Source: Microcystis sp. T1-4 (GTDB taxonomy: Bacteria > Cyanobacteriota > Cyanobacteriia > Cyanobacteriales > Microcystaceae). From it: 63,750 nt of DNA. Location: contig NZ_CAIP01000214.1 of NCBI RefSeq assembly GCF_000297435.1, positions 1-63,750 of the forward strand, read 5' to 3'. Of this stretch, positions 1-8,404 are shown piece by piece. Positions within the stretch are counted from its first letter, which is position 1; each line of letters opens with the position of its first letter. The notes under the pieces are model-generated. The model did not search any database. It was not told where the DNA came from and saw only the letters and a program-made list of their open reading frames with translations. Both the position numbers and the translations under genes were made by a program.

Positions 1-2
1 GA

Positions 3-257
3 CCCAATCAGCAAGAGGATTTTTTCCCAGTAACGGCCTTGAATTTTCCTTGGACTTCCCCAATCCTAGGGATTCGGTTTGAGATGTTTGAAGAGGGTTT
101 AGAGGTCTTTTATCCGGATGGGGAACGATTTAAAGACCCTGAAACCCTCTTTGAGGAGCGCAACCAAGCACAACAAGAACGCAACCAAGCACAACAAGAA
201 CGCGACCGCGCTTTTGCCCGATTACGGGAATTGGGCATTGACCCGACACAGTTGTGA
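3..257 (+). CDS. Uma2-family protein, C-terminal part (5' end outside window)
   Basis: The frame is open from the window edge, so this is the 3' end of a longer gene rather than a 72-residue protein starting at the internal TTG at 39. The visible part has the usual tail of cyanobacterial Uma2 (DUF820) proteins: a LGIRFEMFEEGLEVFYPDG beta segment, then a charged helix made from a duplicated ERNQAQQ unit (an 18-bp direct repeat) and the common ending RELGIDPTQL. Uma2 proteins have a restriction-endonuclease-like fold and are very numerous in cyanobacteria; their biological role is unsettled. The catalytic region lies outside the window, so activity cannot be judged. It converges on rpsF, 6 bp away. 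Confidence 0.75.
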   Translation, partial: PNQQEDFFPVTALNFPWTSPILGIRFEMFEEGLEVFYPDGERFKDPETLFEERNQAQQERNQAQQERDRAFARLRELGIDPTQL

Positions 258-263
258 CTATAA

Positions 264-653
264 TTAATCTTCAGCGGAGATACCGTCATCTTCCACCACT
301 GCTTCGGTGATAGGAGAGGGGGGAATTTCCGTTAGGGGAGATAAATCGGCCGGGGGGGCCACCACGCGATCGAGTTTTAGGGTTAAATAACGAATAACCT
401 CATCACTTAAACGCATGGCCCGTTCCATGGGGGCGACTTGTTTGCCGCTGGCCTGATAATTCATCTGCACATAGACACCATCATTGAGTTTTTTGATGGG
501 ATAGGCCAGGCGTTTTTTACCCCACACCTTAACCTCAATGTCTGTGGCGCTGTGTTCGCTAATCAGAGTCCGATAACGTTCCACTTGTTGCTGAACGACT
601 TCTTCCCCTAAATCGGGACGGAGAATGTAAAGAGTTTCGTAGTTATTGCTCAT
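264..653 (-). CDS. rpsF: 30S ribosomal protein S6
   Basis: This encodes ribosomal protein S6, a component of the small-subunit platform that binds S18 and 16S rRNA. The 129 residues begin with the family signature NNYETLYILRPDLGEE and contain WGKKRLAYPIKKLNDGVYVQMNY and the RAMRLSDEVIRYLTLKL helix. A 30-residue acidic, proline-rich tail follows, as in other cyanobacterial S6 proteins. No rpsR or ssb lies beside it, so the rpsF-ssb-rpsR grouping of other bacteria is absent here. The start ATG at 653 fits the conserved N-terminus. The opposing gene starts about 145 bp away once its start is corrected to 799. Confidence 0.95.
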   Translation of the reverse strand: MSNNYETLYILRPDLGEEVVQQQVERYRTLISEHSATDIEVKVWGKKRLAYPIKKLNDGVYVQMNYQASGKQVAPMERAMRLSDEVIRYLTLKLDRVVAPPADLSPLTEIPPSPITEAVVEDDGISAED

Positions 654-798
654 CTCAGAATCCTTATGGACTAGAAGGCTTCTTTGTCAAGGCCAGAGGT
701 TAATTGATTTTAATAACTCTCTAGCTTTTAATAAAGAAGCAAGGATATATGATCATACTACTATCCGAGAGTCGATCGCTAGTCATTCCCAGAAAAAT

Positions 799-1581
799 AT
801 GGCGCAACGCTATGTACGAGTGAAACATCGTCAAGGACAAATCTTCTACGGACTGTTACAGCTAAACCGTAGCGTTGCTGTCTTTGATGCCCCTCCCTGG
901 CAAGGAGGGCAACTAACCAAAATAGAATTAGAACCTGATAGCTACCAACTATTAGCCCCCTGTTTCCCGTCGAAAATTATTGCTGTGGGCAAAAATTACC
1001 GCGCCCACGCCGCCGAGATGGGAACACCTGTACCGGAAGAACCGCTTTTATTTCTCAAGCCACCGACGACAATTATCGCCGATGGTGAAACAATTTTTTA
1101 TCCGCCCCAATCGGAAAGAGTAGATTATGAGGGAGAATTAGCATTAATTATCGGAGAAACCGCCAAAAACTGCACCACAGCCCAGGCCAGAAGCAAAATC
1201 TGGGGTTATACCATTGCTAATGATGTCACCGCTAGGGATTTACAGAAAAAAGATAGCCAATGGACGCGGGCGAAAGGATTTGATAGTTTTTGTCCCCTCG
1301 GCCCCTGGATTGTCCGGGAATTGAGTATCGGGGCGCAATTAACCACTTTTCTCAATGATGGCAGCGAACCCAAACAAAGCAGTTATCTCAGTGATATGGT
1401 CTTTCCCCCCGATGTCTTGGTGGCTTATATCTCCCAAGTGATGACCCTGCTGCCGGGGGATGTGATTTTAACGGGAACTCCCGAAGGAATCGGACCGATG
1501 CAGGTGGGGGATAAGGTTCGGGTGGAAATAGAAGGCATCGGGGTTTTGGAAAATAGCGTCATGGCAGCAGAAATCAATTAA
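799..1581 (+). CDS. Fumarylacetoacetate hydrolase family protein
   Basis: This is a soluble FAH-fold enzyme, the family of metal-dependent C-C hydrolases, isomerases and oxaloacetate decarboxylases. The 260 residues include the typical core: KIIAVGKNYRAHAAEMG, PLLFLKPPTTII, VDYEGELALIIG (metal-binding acidic residues), YTIANDVTARDLQ, the AKGFDSFCPLGPW segment and LTGTPEGIGPMQVGD near the end. An open frame continues upstream to 646, but the extra 51 residues do not look like this family and would overlap rpsF, so ATG 799 is chosen. No strong ribosome binding site is visible. Family members often act on oxaloacetate or acylpyruvates; the substrate here cannot be told. The stop overlaps the stop of tpiA by 3 bases, a convergent arrangement. 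Confidence 0.85.
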   Translation: MAQRYVRVKHRQGQIFYGLLQLNRSVAVFDAPPWQGGQLTKIELEPDSYQLLAPCFPSKIIAVGKNYRAHAAEMGTPVPEEPLLFLKPPTTIIADGETIFYPPQSERVDYEGELALIIGETAKNCTTAQARSKIWGYTIANDVTARDLQKKDSQWTRAKGFDSFCPLGPWIVRELSIGAQLTTFLNDGSEPKQSSYLSDMVFPPDVLVAYISQVMTLLPGDVILTGTPEGIGPMQVGDKVRVEIEGIGVLENSVMAAEIN

Positions 1582-2303
1582 CGATAATTAACAATCCTAG
1601 CGAATACGGCGGGGTCTAGACTCGCCCCACCGACTAAAGCCCCGTTTATCTGCGATTGAGCCATAATTTCATCGATATTATCGGGTTTTACCGAACCACC
1701 GTACTGAATGGTTACTTCGGGATTGTCTAATTGTTGCCGAATCAAACCGATAACGCGGTTAGCTTCCTCGCTTTCGCAGGTTTCCCCCGTCCCAATCGCC
1801 CAGATGGGTTCGTAGGCGATAACGAGGTTTTTTTGGTCAACATTGACTAAACCCCCTTGAATTTGCTTGATAATTACCTTTTCCGTTTCTCCGGCATCTC
1901 TTTGGGCTTTACTTTCTCCCACGCAGATAATCGGGATTAAACCTTGTTTTTGGGCAGATATGACCCTTAAATTGACGGTTTCATCGGTTTCGCCGAAATA
2001 TTGCCGGCGTTCACTGTGACCGATAACCACATAGTGAACCCCGATTTCGGTTAACATATCCGCCGAGATTTCGCCCGTATAAGCCCCCGATTTTTCCCAG
2101 TGGACATTTTGCGCCCCCAAGCGAATACGACCACCGTGGAGGGTTTTAGAGAGGACAGCTAAAGCTGTAAAAGGGGCGCAAAGAACTACTTCTCGGTCGT
2201 CGGGGGTTTCATCTAGATGGGATTTAAAATCTTGCAAAAACTCCAAAGCTTCTCTCTGGGTTTTGTGCATTTTCCAGTTACCTGCAATAACAACTTTCGG
2301 CAC
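1578..2303 (-). CDS. tpiA: Triosephosphate isomerase
   Basis: This enzyme interconverts dihydroxyacetone phosphate and glyceraldehyde 3-phosphate in glycolysis, gluconeogenesis and the Calvin cycle. The sequence shows the N-terminal GNWKMHK with the substrate-binding Asn and Lys, the catalytic histidine in VVIGHSERR, the catalytic glutamate in IAYEPIWAIGTGE with the mobile loop, and the phosphate-binding IQYGGSVKPDN and GALVGGASLD segments. At 241 residues it has the usual length. It is transcribed alone and converges on the FAH-like gene with a 4-base overlap. The upstream 377 bp holds its promoter region and repeats. Confidence 0.96.
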   Translation of the reverse strand: MPKVVIAGNWKMHKTQREALEFLQDFKSHLDETPDDREVVLCAPFTALAVLSKTLHGGRIRLGAQNVHWEKSGAYTGEISADMLTEIGVHYVVIGHSERRQYFGETDETVNLRVISAQKQGLIPIICVGESKAQRDAGETEKVIIKQIQGGLVNVDQKNLVIAYEPIWAIGTGETCESEEANRVIGLIRQQLDNPEVTIQYGGSVKPDNIDEIMAQSQINGALVGGASLDPAVFARIVNYR

Positions 2304-2680
2304 AGCTTAATTAATTTAGTAGATTTGATAATTTATGGTACATTTTACTCTAAGCCTTTTTGTTACCCTAAGCAAGATCAGCGATAATCGCTGTTTGTCG
2401 TGAACAGATTTCTTGAGTAGTTTTACCTCTACCTAGGGTTTGCTGAATAAATCTAAAAACTTTGTTTGATAAGGCTTTTAGACTTTTTTGACCTCAAAAA
2501 GTGCCTACCATTGGAGGGATCGGGGGTAAAATTCCTGGACTTTTTCCCTGAAAATTAGGTAACTGACCACCTCAAAATCGGTAAAACCCTACACCCTACA
2601 CCCCACACCCCACACCCTGCCCCCACGAAAAACTTTTTGCCGCAAACCCTACCTATGCCCTAATCCCCTACCAAATCCTC
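2304..2680. repeat. Intergenic region with degenerate dispersed repeats
   Basis: This 377-bp stretch has no convincing gene. It lies between the divergent tpiA and PPP phosphatase genes and must hold their promoters. About 2449-2514 is a degenerate inverted repeat built around ACTTTTTTGA and TCAAAAAGT, ending in AAAAAGTGCC; a better-preserved relative lies at 7931-7964. At 2590-2620 there is a short C-rich run with repeated CACACCC units, followed by ACTTTTTGCCGCAAACCCTA, which recurs at about 8260-8280. These look like debris of small mobile or repeat elements. Confidence 0.6.
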
Positions 2681-3445
2681 ATGCGAACCTTAGCGATCGG
2701 CGATATACATGGTTGCTCAAAAGCTCTAGATCACTTGCTAGAGATCGTCAACCCCAAACCGCAAGATACTTTAATCACCCTCGGTGATTACGTTAATAAG
2801 GGCAGAGACTCGAAAGGGGTGATCGATCGCCTGATTTCCCTACATAAACAGGGAAATTTGATTCCCCTCAAAGGTAATCACGAGATTATCATGCTGCAAG
2901 CCCGTAATAACCCCCTCAAACAGCGTCTCTGGTTAGAAAAAGGCGGTAAAGCCACCCTCAAATCCTATAGCGAAGGCCACCTGATTAAAATTCCTGAATC
3001 CCACTGGGATTTTTTAGGAAAAGTCTGTATAAATAGCTACGAAACTGCAAATCATTTATTTGTTCACGCTGGTCTCGATCCCAATCTACCCCTAGCCAGA
3101 CAACCAGAATACAAACTCTTTTGGGAGAAATTTCAATATCCCGCCGCCCATAGTTCGGGAAAAACCATGATTTGCGGCCATACCAGCCAAAAAAGCGGTA
3201 AACCGGTTAATCTCGGCCATGCCATTTGTATTGATACTTGGGCCTACGGCCAAGGCTGGTTAAGTTGTTTAGATGTGGAAACGGGGAAATTGTGGCAGGT
3301 TAACCAGCGAGGAAATTTTCGCATTAGCCATATTCAAGATTATTACCGTCCATCCTCTCTAGGTCAGGACATTAAGGAAGGTTCGCCGATTTTTGGCGGT
3401 TCACTCTTGTCGAGAGCGGCAGCAATAACATTTAAGGGCAAATAA
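2681..3445 (+). CDS. PPP-type metallophosphatase (serine/threonine phosphatase family)
   Basis: This is a calcineurin-like phosphoesterase of the PPP family, using a two-metal centre to hydrolyse phosphoesters of proteins or small molecules. The diagnostic motifs are in order: GDIHG near residue 7, GDYVNKGRDS near residue 36 (usually GDYVDRG; here Asn replaces Asp in the second half), LKGNHE near residue 65, the HAG histidine in LFVHAGLDP and the later CGHTSQ histidine. It is 254 residues long. Its last 27 codons overlap the 3' end of the opposing site-2 protease gene by 82 bp. It could act on phosphoproteins or on nucleotides such as Ap4A; no substrate is visible. It starts immediately after a repeat-rich region and has no obvious operon partner. 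Confidence 0.88.
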   Translation: MRTLAIGDIHGCSKALDHLLEIVNPKPQDTLITLGDYVNKGRDSKGVIDRLISLHKQGNLIPLKGNHEIIMLQARNNPLKQRLWLEKGGKATLKSYSEGHLIKIPESHWDFLGKVCINSYETANHLFVHAGLDPNLPLARQPEYKLFWEKFQYPAAHSSGKTMICGHTSQKSGKPVNLGHAICIDTWAYGQGWLSCLDVETGKLWQVNQRGNFRISHIQDYYRPSSLGQDIKEGSPIFGGSLLSRAAAITFKGK

Positions 3446-4611
3446 CTGGGGTAAACTCCCTCGCGAGCGCGTTCAATATCCGTTTCCTCTAGGGGAATTT
3501 GGTATTTAATCGCAATTGCCTTGAGGATATCGCCGCGATCGATCACTCCCGCTACGGCGGAGGCTGGTGTTAACACCGTGATCATGCGGTCTGGGATGGT
3601 TTCCAATTTCTGCACCACCGTCACTAAGGGGGTTTTTTCCTCAACAGTGGCAATTTCCGCGAGGGGATGGGCAAGATCAAGCAGTTGTTTTTCTGACCAG
3701 AAACTCCGCTCGATCGCCTGTAAATCTTCCACCCGAATTAATCCCCGATAACGCCCCTCGGATGCGGCAAAATAAGCAGTATTGGCAGCCGCTCGGTCTA
3801 AAACGTATTCTTGGGCGAATTCCTCTAGGGTTTGATGGGCGTTTAAAACCCGCAAATCTCTGCTCATCACCTCTCCCGCTGTGAAATTGAGGAGACTTTC
3901 CTGTAAATTAGTCAAATTATCGTAGGCGCGGGCATTTCTGAGGATAAACCAGCCCATTAATCCTAACCAAGCTCCCTCCACAGCTGCCGTCAAGAGAACC
4001 AAGAAAATCCCCAAAATAATCCCCAACCAACCGATTAATTGACCACTGATCGCAGCCCAATGTAAACCCTTCCAGCGATCGCCAGTCGCTTGCCAGACGA
4101 TTGCTTTGAAAATTTGACCGCCATCGAGGGGTAACCCAGGGATAAGATTAAATAGAGCCAAAAACAGGTTAATTATCGCTAAATGCCCGCATATATAAGT
4201 TAAATTGGCGTTTAAATAGGGTAAGTGACTGGCTAGGGAGAGGAGACAAAACAGGAGAAAACTGACGAGGGGTCCAGCGATCGCTACTTGCAGGGCCTCT
4301 GGAGGAGTCCGAGATTCTCGATCGATCGAGGCCATACCCCCAAAGAGGAATAGGGTAATGGAATTGACCTTGATACCTTGGCATCGGGCCATGAAACTAT
4401 GACCTAATTCGTGGAGTAAAACCGAGATAAACAGCAATAAAGCGATGATTAAACCAAGTAACCACGCTAAAATAGAACTTTGGCCAGCCTGAGACTGAAT
4501 TTCTGCATCGGTGGCATTGATCAGGGTGACAAAAGCCAAAATCAAAAACCAGGAGGAATCAATATAGAGAGGAATGCCCAATAAAGAGCCGATTCGCCAA
4601 TTTGTACCCAT
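3364..4611 (-). CDS. Site-2 protease family zinc metalloprotease with C-terminal CBS region
   Basis: This is a predicted inner-membrane M50 protease that cleaves substrates within the membrane, in many bacteria as part of anti-sigma-factor release. The 415 residues have several hydrophobic segments in the first 230 residues, the zinc motif HELGH at residues 67-71 and the third zinc ligand in NLIPGLPLDGGQ. The remaining 170 residues carry an AGEVMSRDLRVL-type start and match a paired CBS domain, which usually binds adenosyl ligands. M50-CBS proteins are common in cyanobacteria. Transcription is monocistronic as far as can be seen. The 3' end overlaps the opposite phosphatase gene. The substrate is unknown. 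Confidence 0.9.
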   Translation of the reverse strand: MGTNWRIGSLLGIPLYIDSSWFLILAFVTLINATDAEIQSQAGQSSILAWLLGLIIALLLFISVLLHELGHSFMARCQGIKVNSITLFLFGGMASIDRESRTPPEALQVAIAGPLVSFLLFCLLSLASHLPYLNANLTYICGHLAIINLFLALFNLIPGLPLDGGQIFKAIVWQATGDRWKGLHWAAISGQLIGWLGIILGIFLVLLTAAVEGAWLGLMGWFILRNARAYDNLTNLQESLLNFTAGEVMSRDLRVLNAHQTLEEFAQEYVLDRAAANTAYFAASEGRYRGLIRVEDLQAIERSFWSEKQLLDLAHPLAEIATVEEKTPLVTVVQKLETIPDRMITVLTPASAVAGVIDRGDILKAIAIKYQIPLEETDIERAREGVYPSYLPLNVIAAALDKSEPPKIGEPSLMS

Positions 4612-4833
4612 AATTTTCAGTGGGGAAGTGGGAAGTGGGAATTATGAATTATGAATTATGAATTGGGGAGTGGGAATTATGAATTATGAATTATGAATTA
4701 TGAATTGGGGAGTGGGAAGTGGGGAGTGGGAAGTGGGGAAATGGGGAAATGGGGAAATGAGGGAATTCAACTAAAACCCTAAAACCCTAAAACCCTAAAA
4801 CCCTAACCCCTAACCGCTAACACCTGTACCCTT
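4612..4833. repeat. Block of short tandem repeats (GAATTAT heptamers and octamers)
   Basis: About 4640-4705 contains two runs of the heptamer GAATTAT, separated by TGGGGAGTGG. About 4705-4757 contains G-rich units including three octamers GGGAAATG. About 4770-4815 contains TAAAACCC octamers repeated at least four times. The block is non-coding and lies just upstream of the site-2 protease start codon and downstream of the FHA gene. Heptanucleotide STRR repeats are a known cyanobacterial feature. Copy number probably varies between strains. Confidence 0.85.
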
Positions 4834-5460
4834 TTAAGACATTTGGAAAATAAAAGTCATTTTGTCCCCTTTACCGAGGGAAATACGATCGCCAGCACGG
4901 AGACGATGACGATTGCCGGGGGGTAGGGGAGTGTGATTAACGTAGGTTCCGTTGGCGCTGCCGCTGTCTTCGAGGTAATAGATGCCTCCTTCGACGCGGA
5001 TATCGGCATGAACCCGGGAGACGATATCAGAATCGGGAAAACCGGAAACATCGATATCGGGGGGAATGCGAGCGTTAGGTTTGCCGATATGAATTACCGA
5101 TAGATGTAGGGGTAATTCAATTTTGCTATCGGTTTGTAGGTGCTGGAGACTAGCCATTTCCATCTGTAGGCGGGTGGCAGCCGGAACCGGTGGGGGGGCA
5201 ACAGGAGGAGGTGCGATCGAAGCGAGCGTGGGTGTTGGGACTGGTGAGACGGGTTCAGGTTCCGATTCGGCCTCGGCTGCCACCATGGGGACAGAATTAG
5301 GCTGTAAATTGTAGCCACACTGACCGCAAAAGGTGGCATCAGTTTGGATGGTTGCCCCACAACTAGGACAGAAAGACATCCGTGGCAAGGGAGTGTAACA
5401 GGCCTCGCATTGAGTGGCCTCATCGGGGTTAGTATGTTCGCAATTGGGACAAACGATCAT
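4834..5460 (-). CDS. Double zinc-ribbon and FHA-domain protein
   Basis: The 208-residue protein has two modules. The first 55 residues hold a CPNCEHTNPDEATQCEAC ribbon and a CPSCGATIQTDATFCGQCG ribbon, each with four metal-binding cysteines. A Pro/Ala/Glu-rich linker follows. Residues about 115-205 form an FHA domain, recognised by IHIGKPNARIPPDIDVSG, the SRVHADIRVEGG segment (Ser-Arg-x-His phosphothreonine-binding motif), YYLEDSGSANGTYVN and LRAGDRISLG. FHA domains bind phosphothreonine peptides, so a role in Ser/Thr kinase signalling is likely; the partner is unknown. No signal peptide is visible, so it is probably cytoplasmic. The zinc-ribbon/FHA arrangement is common in cyanobacteria. Confidence 0.88.
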   Translation of the reverse strand: MIVCPNCEHTNPDEATQCEACYTPLPRMSFCPSCGATIQTDATFCGQCGYNLQPNSVPMVAAEAESEPEPVSPVPTPTLASIAPPPVAPPPVPAATRLQMEMASLQHLQTDSKIELPLHLSVIHIGKPNARIPPDIDVSGFPDSDIVSRVHADIRVEGGIYYLEDSGSANGTYVNHTPLPPGNRHRLRAGDRISLGKGDKMTFIFQMS

Positions 5461-5605
5461 TTTTAAGAAAAAAGGAAAAACTAAAAAAGCCGATTAGGGT
5501 GTTGGGGTGTTAGGGTGTTGGGGTGGTCACTGCGTGCGCGTTGCGGGGGGTGTTGGGGTTTTAGTTGAATTCCCCCATTTCCCTATTCCCCCATTTCCCT
5601 ATTCT

Positions 5606-6328
5606 CTAGACAAAAGAGGAACCGGCGGCGGCATCGAGTAACCAGTATAATTCCCCGGCCGGGGGGTGGATCAGACGGGAAGGATAGGAGAAAGAGTCAC
5701 CATAGGCAGAGAAAATCTCATGTAGAGCGGGGCGTTTACTTTCGCCGGCAGCGATAAAGATCACACAACGGGCCTGATTGATCAGGGGAACAGTAAAAGT
5801 CAAGCGGGGATTGCCATCTTTCTCGCCGACGGTGATACAGCGATCGCTGACCGTTAAAGCTGCCGTGTGGGGAAAGAGAGAGGCGGTGTGACCATCATCG
5901 CCCATTCCCAATAAAATCAGGTCAAAAACGGGAAAATCGGGCGAATTGACCCCAAACCATTGGCGGAGATGATCATCGTATTTTTGGGCAGCCCGGTGGG
6001 GATCGGGGTCATCCGTGGGCATAGGATGAATATTAGCGGCCGGGATCGGTATGCGATCGAGCCATGCTAACCGGGCCATGCGTTGATTACTGTCGGGATG
6101 ATCGGGACTAACGTAGCGTTCATCTCCCCAGAAAACGTGAATTCTTGACCAGTCGAGGGGTTGAGAGGATAAAGCTTCGTAGAGAGGTTTCGGGGTGCTA
6201 CCGCCGGACAGAGCGATCGTAAAATGGTCCTGTTGGTCGAGGCTGGTTGTGATTTTTTCCAGAACCAGCGCCAGAGATTTTGCGATCAGAGCTTGTTTAT
6301 CGGCTAAAATTTCCACCAATTTCTGCAT
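5606..6328 (-). CDS. pgl: 6-phosphogluconolactonase
   Basis: This hydrolyses 6-phosphogluconolactone to 6-phosphogluconate in the oxidative pentose phosphate pathway, the main route of NADPH supply in the dark in cyanobacteria. The 240-residue sequence has the family landmarks FTIALSGGSTPKPLYEAL, VFWGDERYV, DHPDSNQRMA, LLGMGDDGHTASLFPHT and the RLTFTVPLINQA segment. The start ATG at 6328 gives the normal N-terminus. Neighbours are unrelated. The 145-bp gap to the FHA gene contains GTTGGGGTGT-type repeats and an ACTGCGTGCGCGTTGCGGGG unit also seen in variant form near 9420. Confidence 0.93.
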   Translation of the reverse strand: MQKLVEILADKQALIAKSLALVLEKITTSLDQQDHFTIALSGGSTPKPLYEALSSQPLDWSRIHVFWGDERYVSPDHPDSNQRMARLAWLDRIPIPAANIHPMPTDDPDPHRAAQKYDDHLRQWFGVNSPDFPVFDLILLGMGDDGHTASLFPHTAALTVSDRCITVGEKDGNPRLTFTVPLINQARCVIFIAAGESKRPALHEIFSAYGDSFSYPSRLIHPPAGELYWLLDAAAGSSFV

Positions 6329-6901
6329 GGGTTTTGTTATCGACTCAGGGGGGCTGTCTTTACTATAGGCTAACGATTCAGGACTCGTCTGAGAGCTTGG
6401 GAAAATTTTATCCTTTGACAGCCTCTGTCTTAGGTAAGAGATACGGGGGGAAACCCAGTCTGAGAGCTTGGGAAAATTTTATTAGACCTGCGGCAAAAGT
6501 AAGTTATCGAAGTGCTATCGGGTCAAAATATCTAAAAATTCGGATAAATTTGCTATAATCTTAGTTTTTATCGATATTATAGTTTTCTATTGTCTTTTTT
6601 CTCCTCCTGGCGACCGTCTTCTCAGCTAAAGGAAGATTTTTGATTTTTGCGAGAGAGCTATTCTTTGACAGGGATAAGTTTACCGATACCATATTGAGGT
6701 AATATTTCTAAAGTCGATTCTCGACAGGGGTTGACAAGCCGAAGGGTTTAACGTAGGGTTTAGCGGGAGGTTAAACGAGAGTTAACTAGAAATTACAGTT
6801 TGTCAGAGGGCCTCTCGGCAAAATCCTTCTGGGAATCCCCAGCGAGAACTTTTAAACAGACTAATGAATCTATTCATTGACATACCATTACAGAAACAGC
6901 G
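6329..6901. other. Intergenic region with a 24-bp direct repeat
   Basis: This 573-bp stretch lies between divergent pgl and the HpsJ-like gene and must contain both promoters. A 24-bp direct repeat beginning TCTGAGAGCTTGGG occurs at 6388-6411 and 6459-6482, 71 bp apart. An open frame at 6280-6558 spans both copies but has no recognisable protein features and is not called. I see nothing else of note from 6560 to 6901 except AT-rich promoter-like sequence. Confidence 0.6.
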
Positions 6902-7699
6902 ATGAACAGCTTTACTTCTTTGTCCCTGAAATTAACGGGATTGGTTTTCATTATTTCCTTCCTTTTGGATGGGTTTATCCTGCCGCTGCCCTATCAATTC
7001 AGTCAATCCCAATGGCAGGTAGGGTTCGTCACCACCTTTGTTGATCGAGGAATTGTTCCTCTCCTGGGTATCATTCTCGTTTTAATTGCTTACTGGATTG
7101 AAGCTAACAATAGAGATAGAGATGTTATTCCTAGGAAATCCCGCTTTGAATTGCGTTGGCCGATCTTTATTCTTTCTACACTGTTGGGTTTAGTTTTTCT
7201 GTTGATGATTCCTGTTCACATCAATAATATCAACCAGATTAAAAACAACGCTTTGACTCAAATTGAACAGGGTGTTGATCAAGGAGAGGGACAAATTCAG
7301 GCTTTCTTAGCCCAGTTGAATACTCTATCGCAAAATCCCCAACTATTAGAACAGCAGATCTCTCAGAGAAATCAAGTAATTGAAACTGGTCGTTTCCAAG
7401 GACAAACGATCAGCACAGAACAGTTACAGACCCTACGTCAACAAAGAGAACAATTAACTAATTTACGGGATTTATCCAAAAAACCGAAGGAGTTTAAACA
7501 GCGATTAGATGAGATCAAAAATCAGCTACAAACTCAGCTGCAAGATCGGCGAAAACAGGCAGAAAGCCAAGCTAACTTGGAGGCTTTGAAACAGTGGTTA
7601 AGAATTGGTATTCAAAGTATGTTGCTATCGATTTGCTATAGTTTGATCGGTTGGTTAGGCATTCGAGAACTAGGTAGTATGAAAAAACGCACTGCCTAA
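6902..7699 (+). CDS. HpsJ-like membrane protein
   Basis: The 265-residue protein has hydrophobic segments near residues 8-27, 47-65 and 88-110. A long Gln-rich, coiled-coil-like region follows (residues about 115-225), then a final membrane segment near 232-255. This layout, and the opening with a FVDRGIVPLLG-like segment after the first membrane span, matches what I recall of HpsJ-family proteins of cyanobacteria, named after a hormogonium polysaccharide locus and also found with cyanoexosortases. A sugar transferase gene lies 700 bp downstream on the same strand, which fits a role in polysaccharide or envelope export. The family match is from memory and is moderately sure; the membrane topology is seen directly. 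Confidence 0.6.
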   Translation: MNSFTSLSLKLTGLVFIISFLLDGFILPLPYQFSQSQWQVGFVTTFVDRGIVPLLGIILVLIAYWIEANNRDRDVIPRKSRFELRWPIFILSTLLGLVFLLMIPVHINNINQIKNNALTQIEQGVDQGEGQIQAFLAQLNTLSQNPQLLEQQISQRNQVIETGRFQGQTISTEQLQTLRQQREQLTNLRDLSKKPKEFKQRLDEIKNQLQTQLQDRRKQAESQANLEALKQWLRIGIQSMLLSICYSLIGWLGIRELGSMKKRTA

Positions 7700-8404
7700 G
7701 CAGGGGATTTATCTTAATGATGAAGTATAAAGTTTTCGTTTTCGGGAGTCAGAATTCTCCGAGTCAGGAGACGAGCGCACATAAGAACATACTTCATCCT
7801 TAGGGTCAAATCTGTGACTACTTAAATATTCAGCCACAAAGGGTATCAGCAAATGATGCCCTTTTATCTATTAAACCTGTTGCATAATTAATTTTTGCTG
7901 AAAATTACTGAAAGCCTTACTAGAAAACGGTTTTGGCACTTTTTTAGCCAAAAAAGTGCCAGAAACGAAGGTTGAGAAATCGATCCGAGAGACTCAAAAC
8001 CCTTGCACTTTCCAGAGGCGATTGCAAAGGGTTCTGCTTGCCAGTGGGCAAGGTCATTCTGTTATTCTGACTTCCCCTCCTGACGACCGGCTACTGACTC
8101 CTGACTGGAAAAAGGGTGTAGGGTGTGGGCTTCGGCCGTGAGCTCAGCGTTCGACAAAAGCTCACGCCGAGGTCCGAACGGGTGTAGGGAAGGAAACCTC
8201 TTTCATCTGTGGGGGTGAAAATTTTTTCATCGGGACTGACTCCTAACCCCAGCCAGGAACTTTTTGCCGCAAACCCTAATCAGAAATTTTTCAGTACAAA
8301 GGCTCTAAAATAACCCGTGCCAGTTATTGGCCAGAAGACTTGTTTTTTCAGTCTTGTGGCTTTATCATGGTTACTGTGTGGTGTGTGTGATGTGAAGGAG
8401 TAAG
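7700..8404. repeat. Intergenic region with repeat-element debris and a strong hairpin
   Basis: This 705-bp stretch has no convincing gene. At 7931-7964 there is a near-perfect hairpin with 11-bp arms GGCACTTTTTT and AAAAAAGTGCC around a 4-base loop; no T-tract follows, so it looks more like a repeat-element core than a terminator. At about 8125-8160 the arms GTGAGCT and AGCTCAC form a second inverted repeat. ACTTTTTGCCGCAAACCCTA recurs at about 8260-8280. A 61-codon open frame at 7956-8141 is built from this repeat material and is rejected. The last 100 bp must hold the sugar-transferase promoter. Confidence 0.6.

Noticed and set aside
6280..6558. 92-codon open frame overlapping pgl
   Set aside because: It overlaps pgl on the opposite strand and spans the direct repeats, with no protein-like sequence.
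7956..8141. 61-codon open frame in the spacer after the HpsJ-like gene
   Set aside because: It starts inside a repeat hairpin, the codons are from repeat material, and it has no recognisable protein features.
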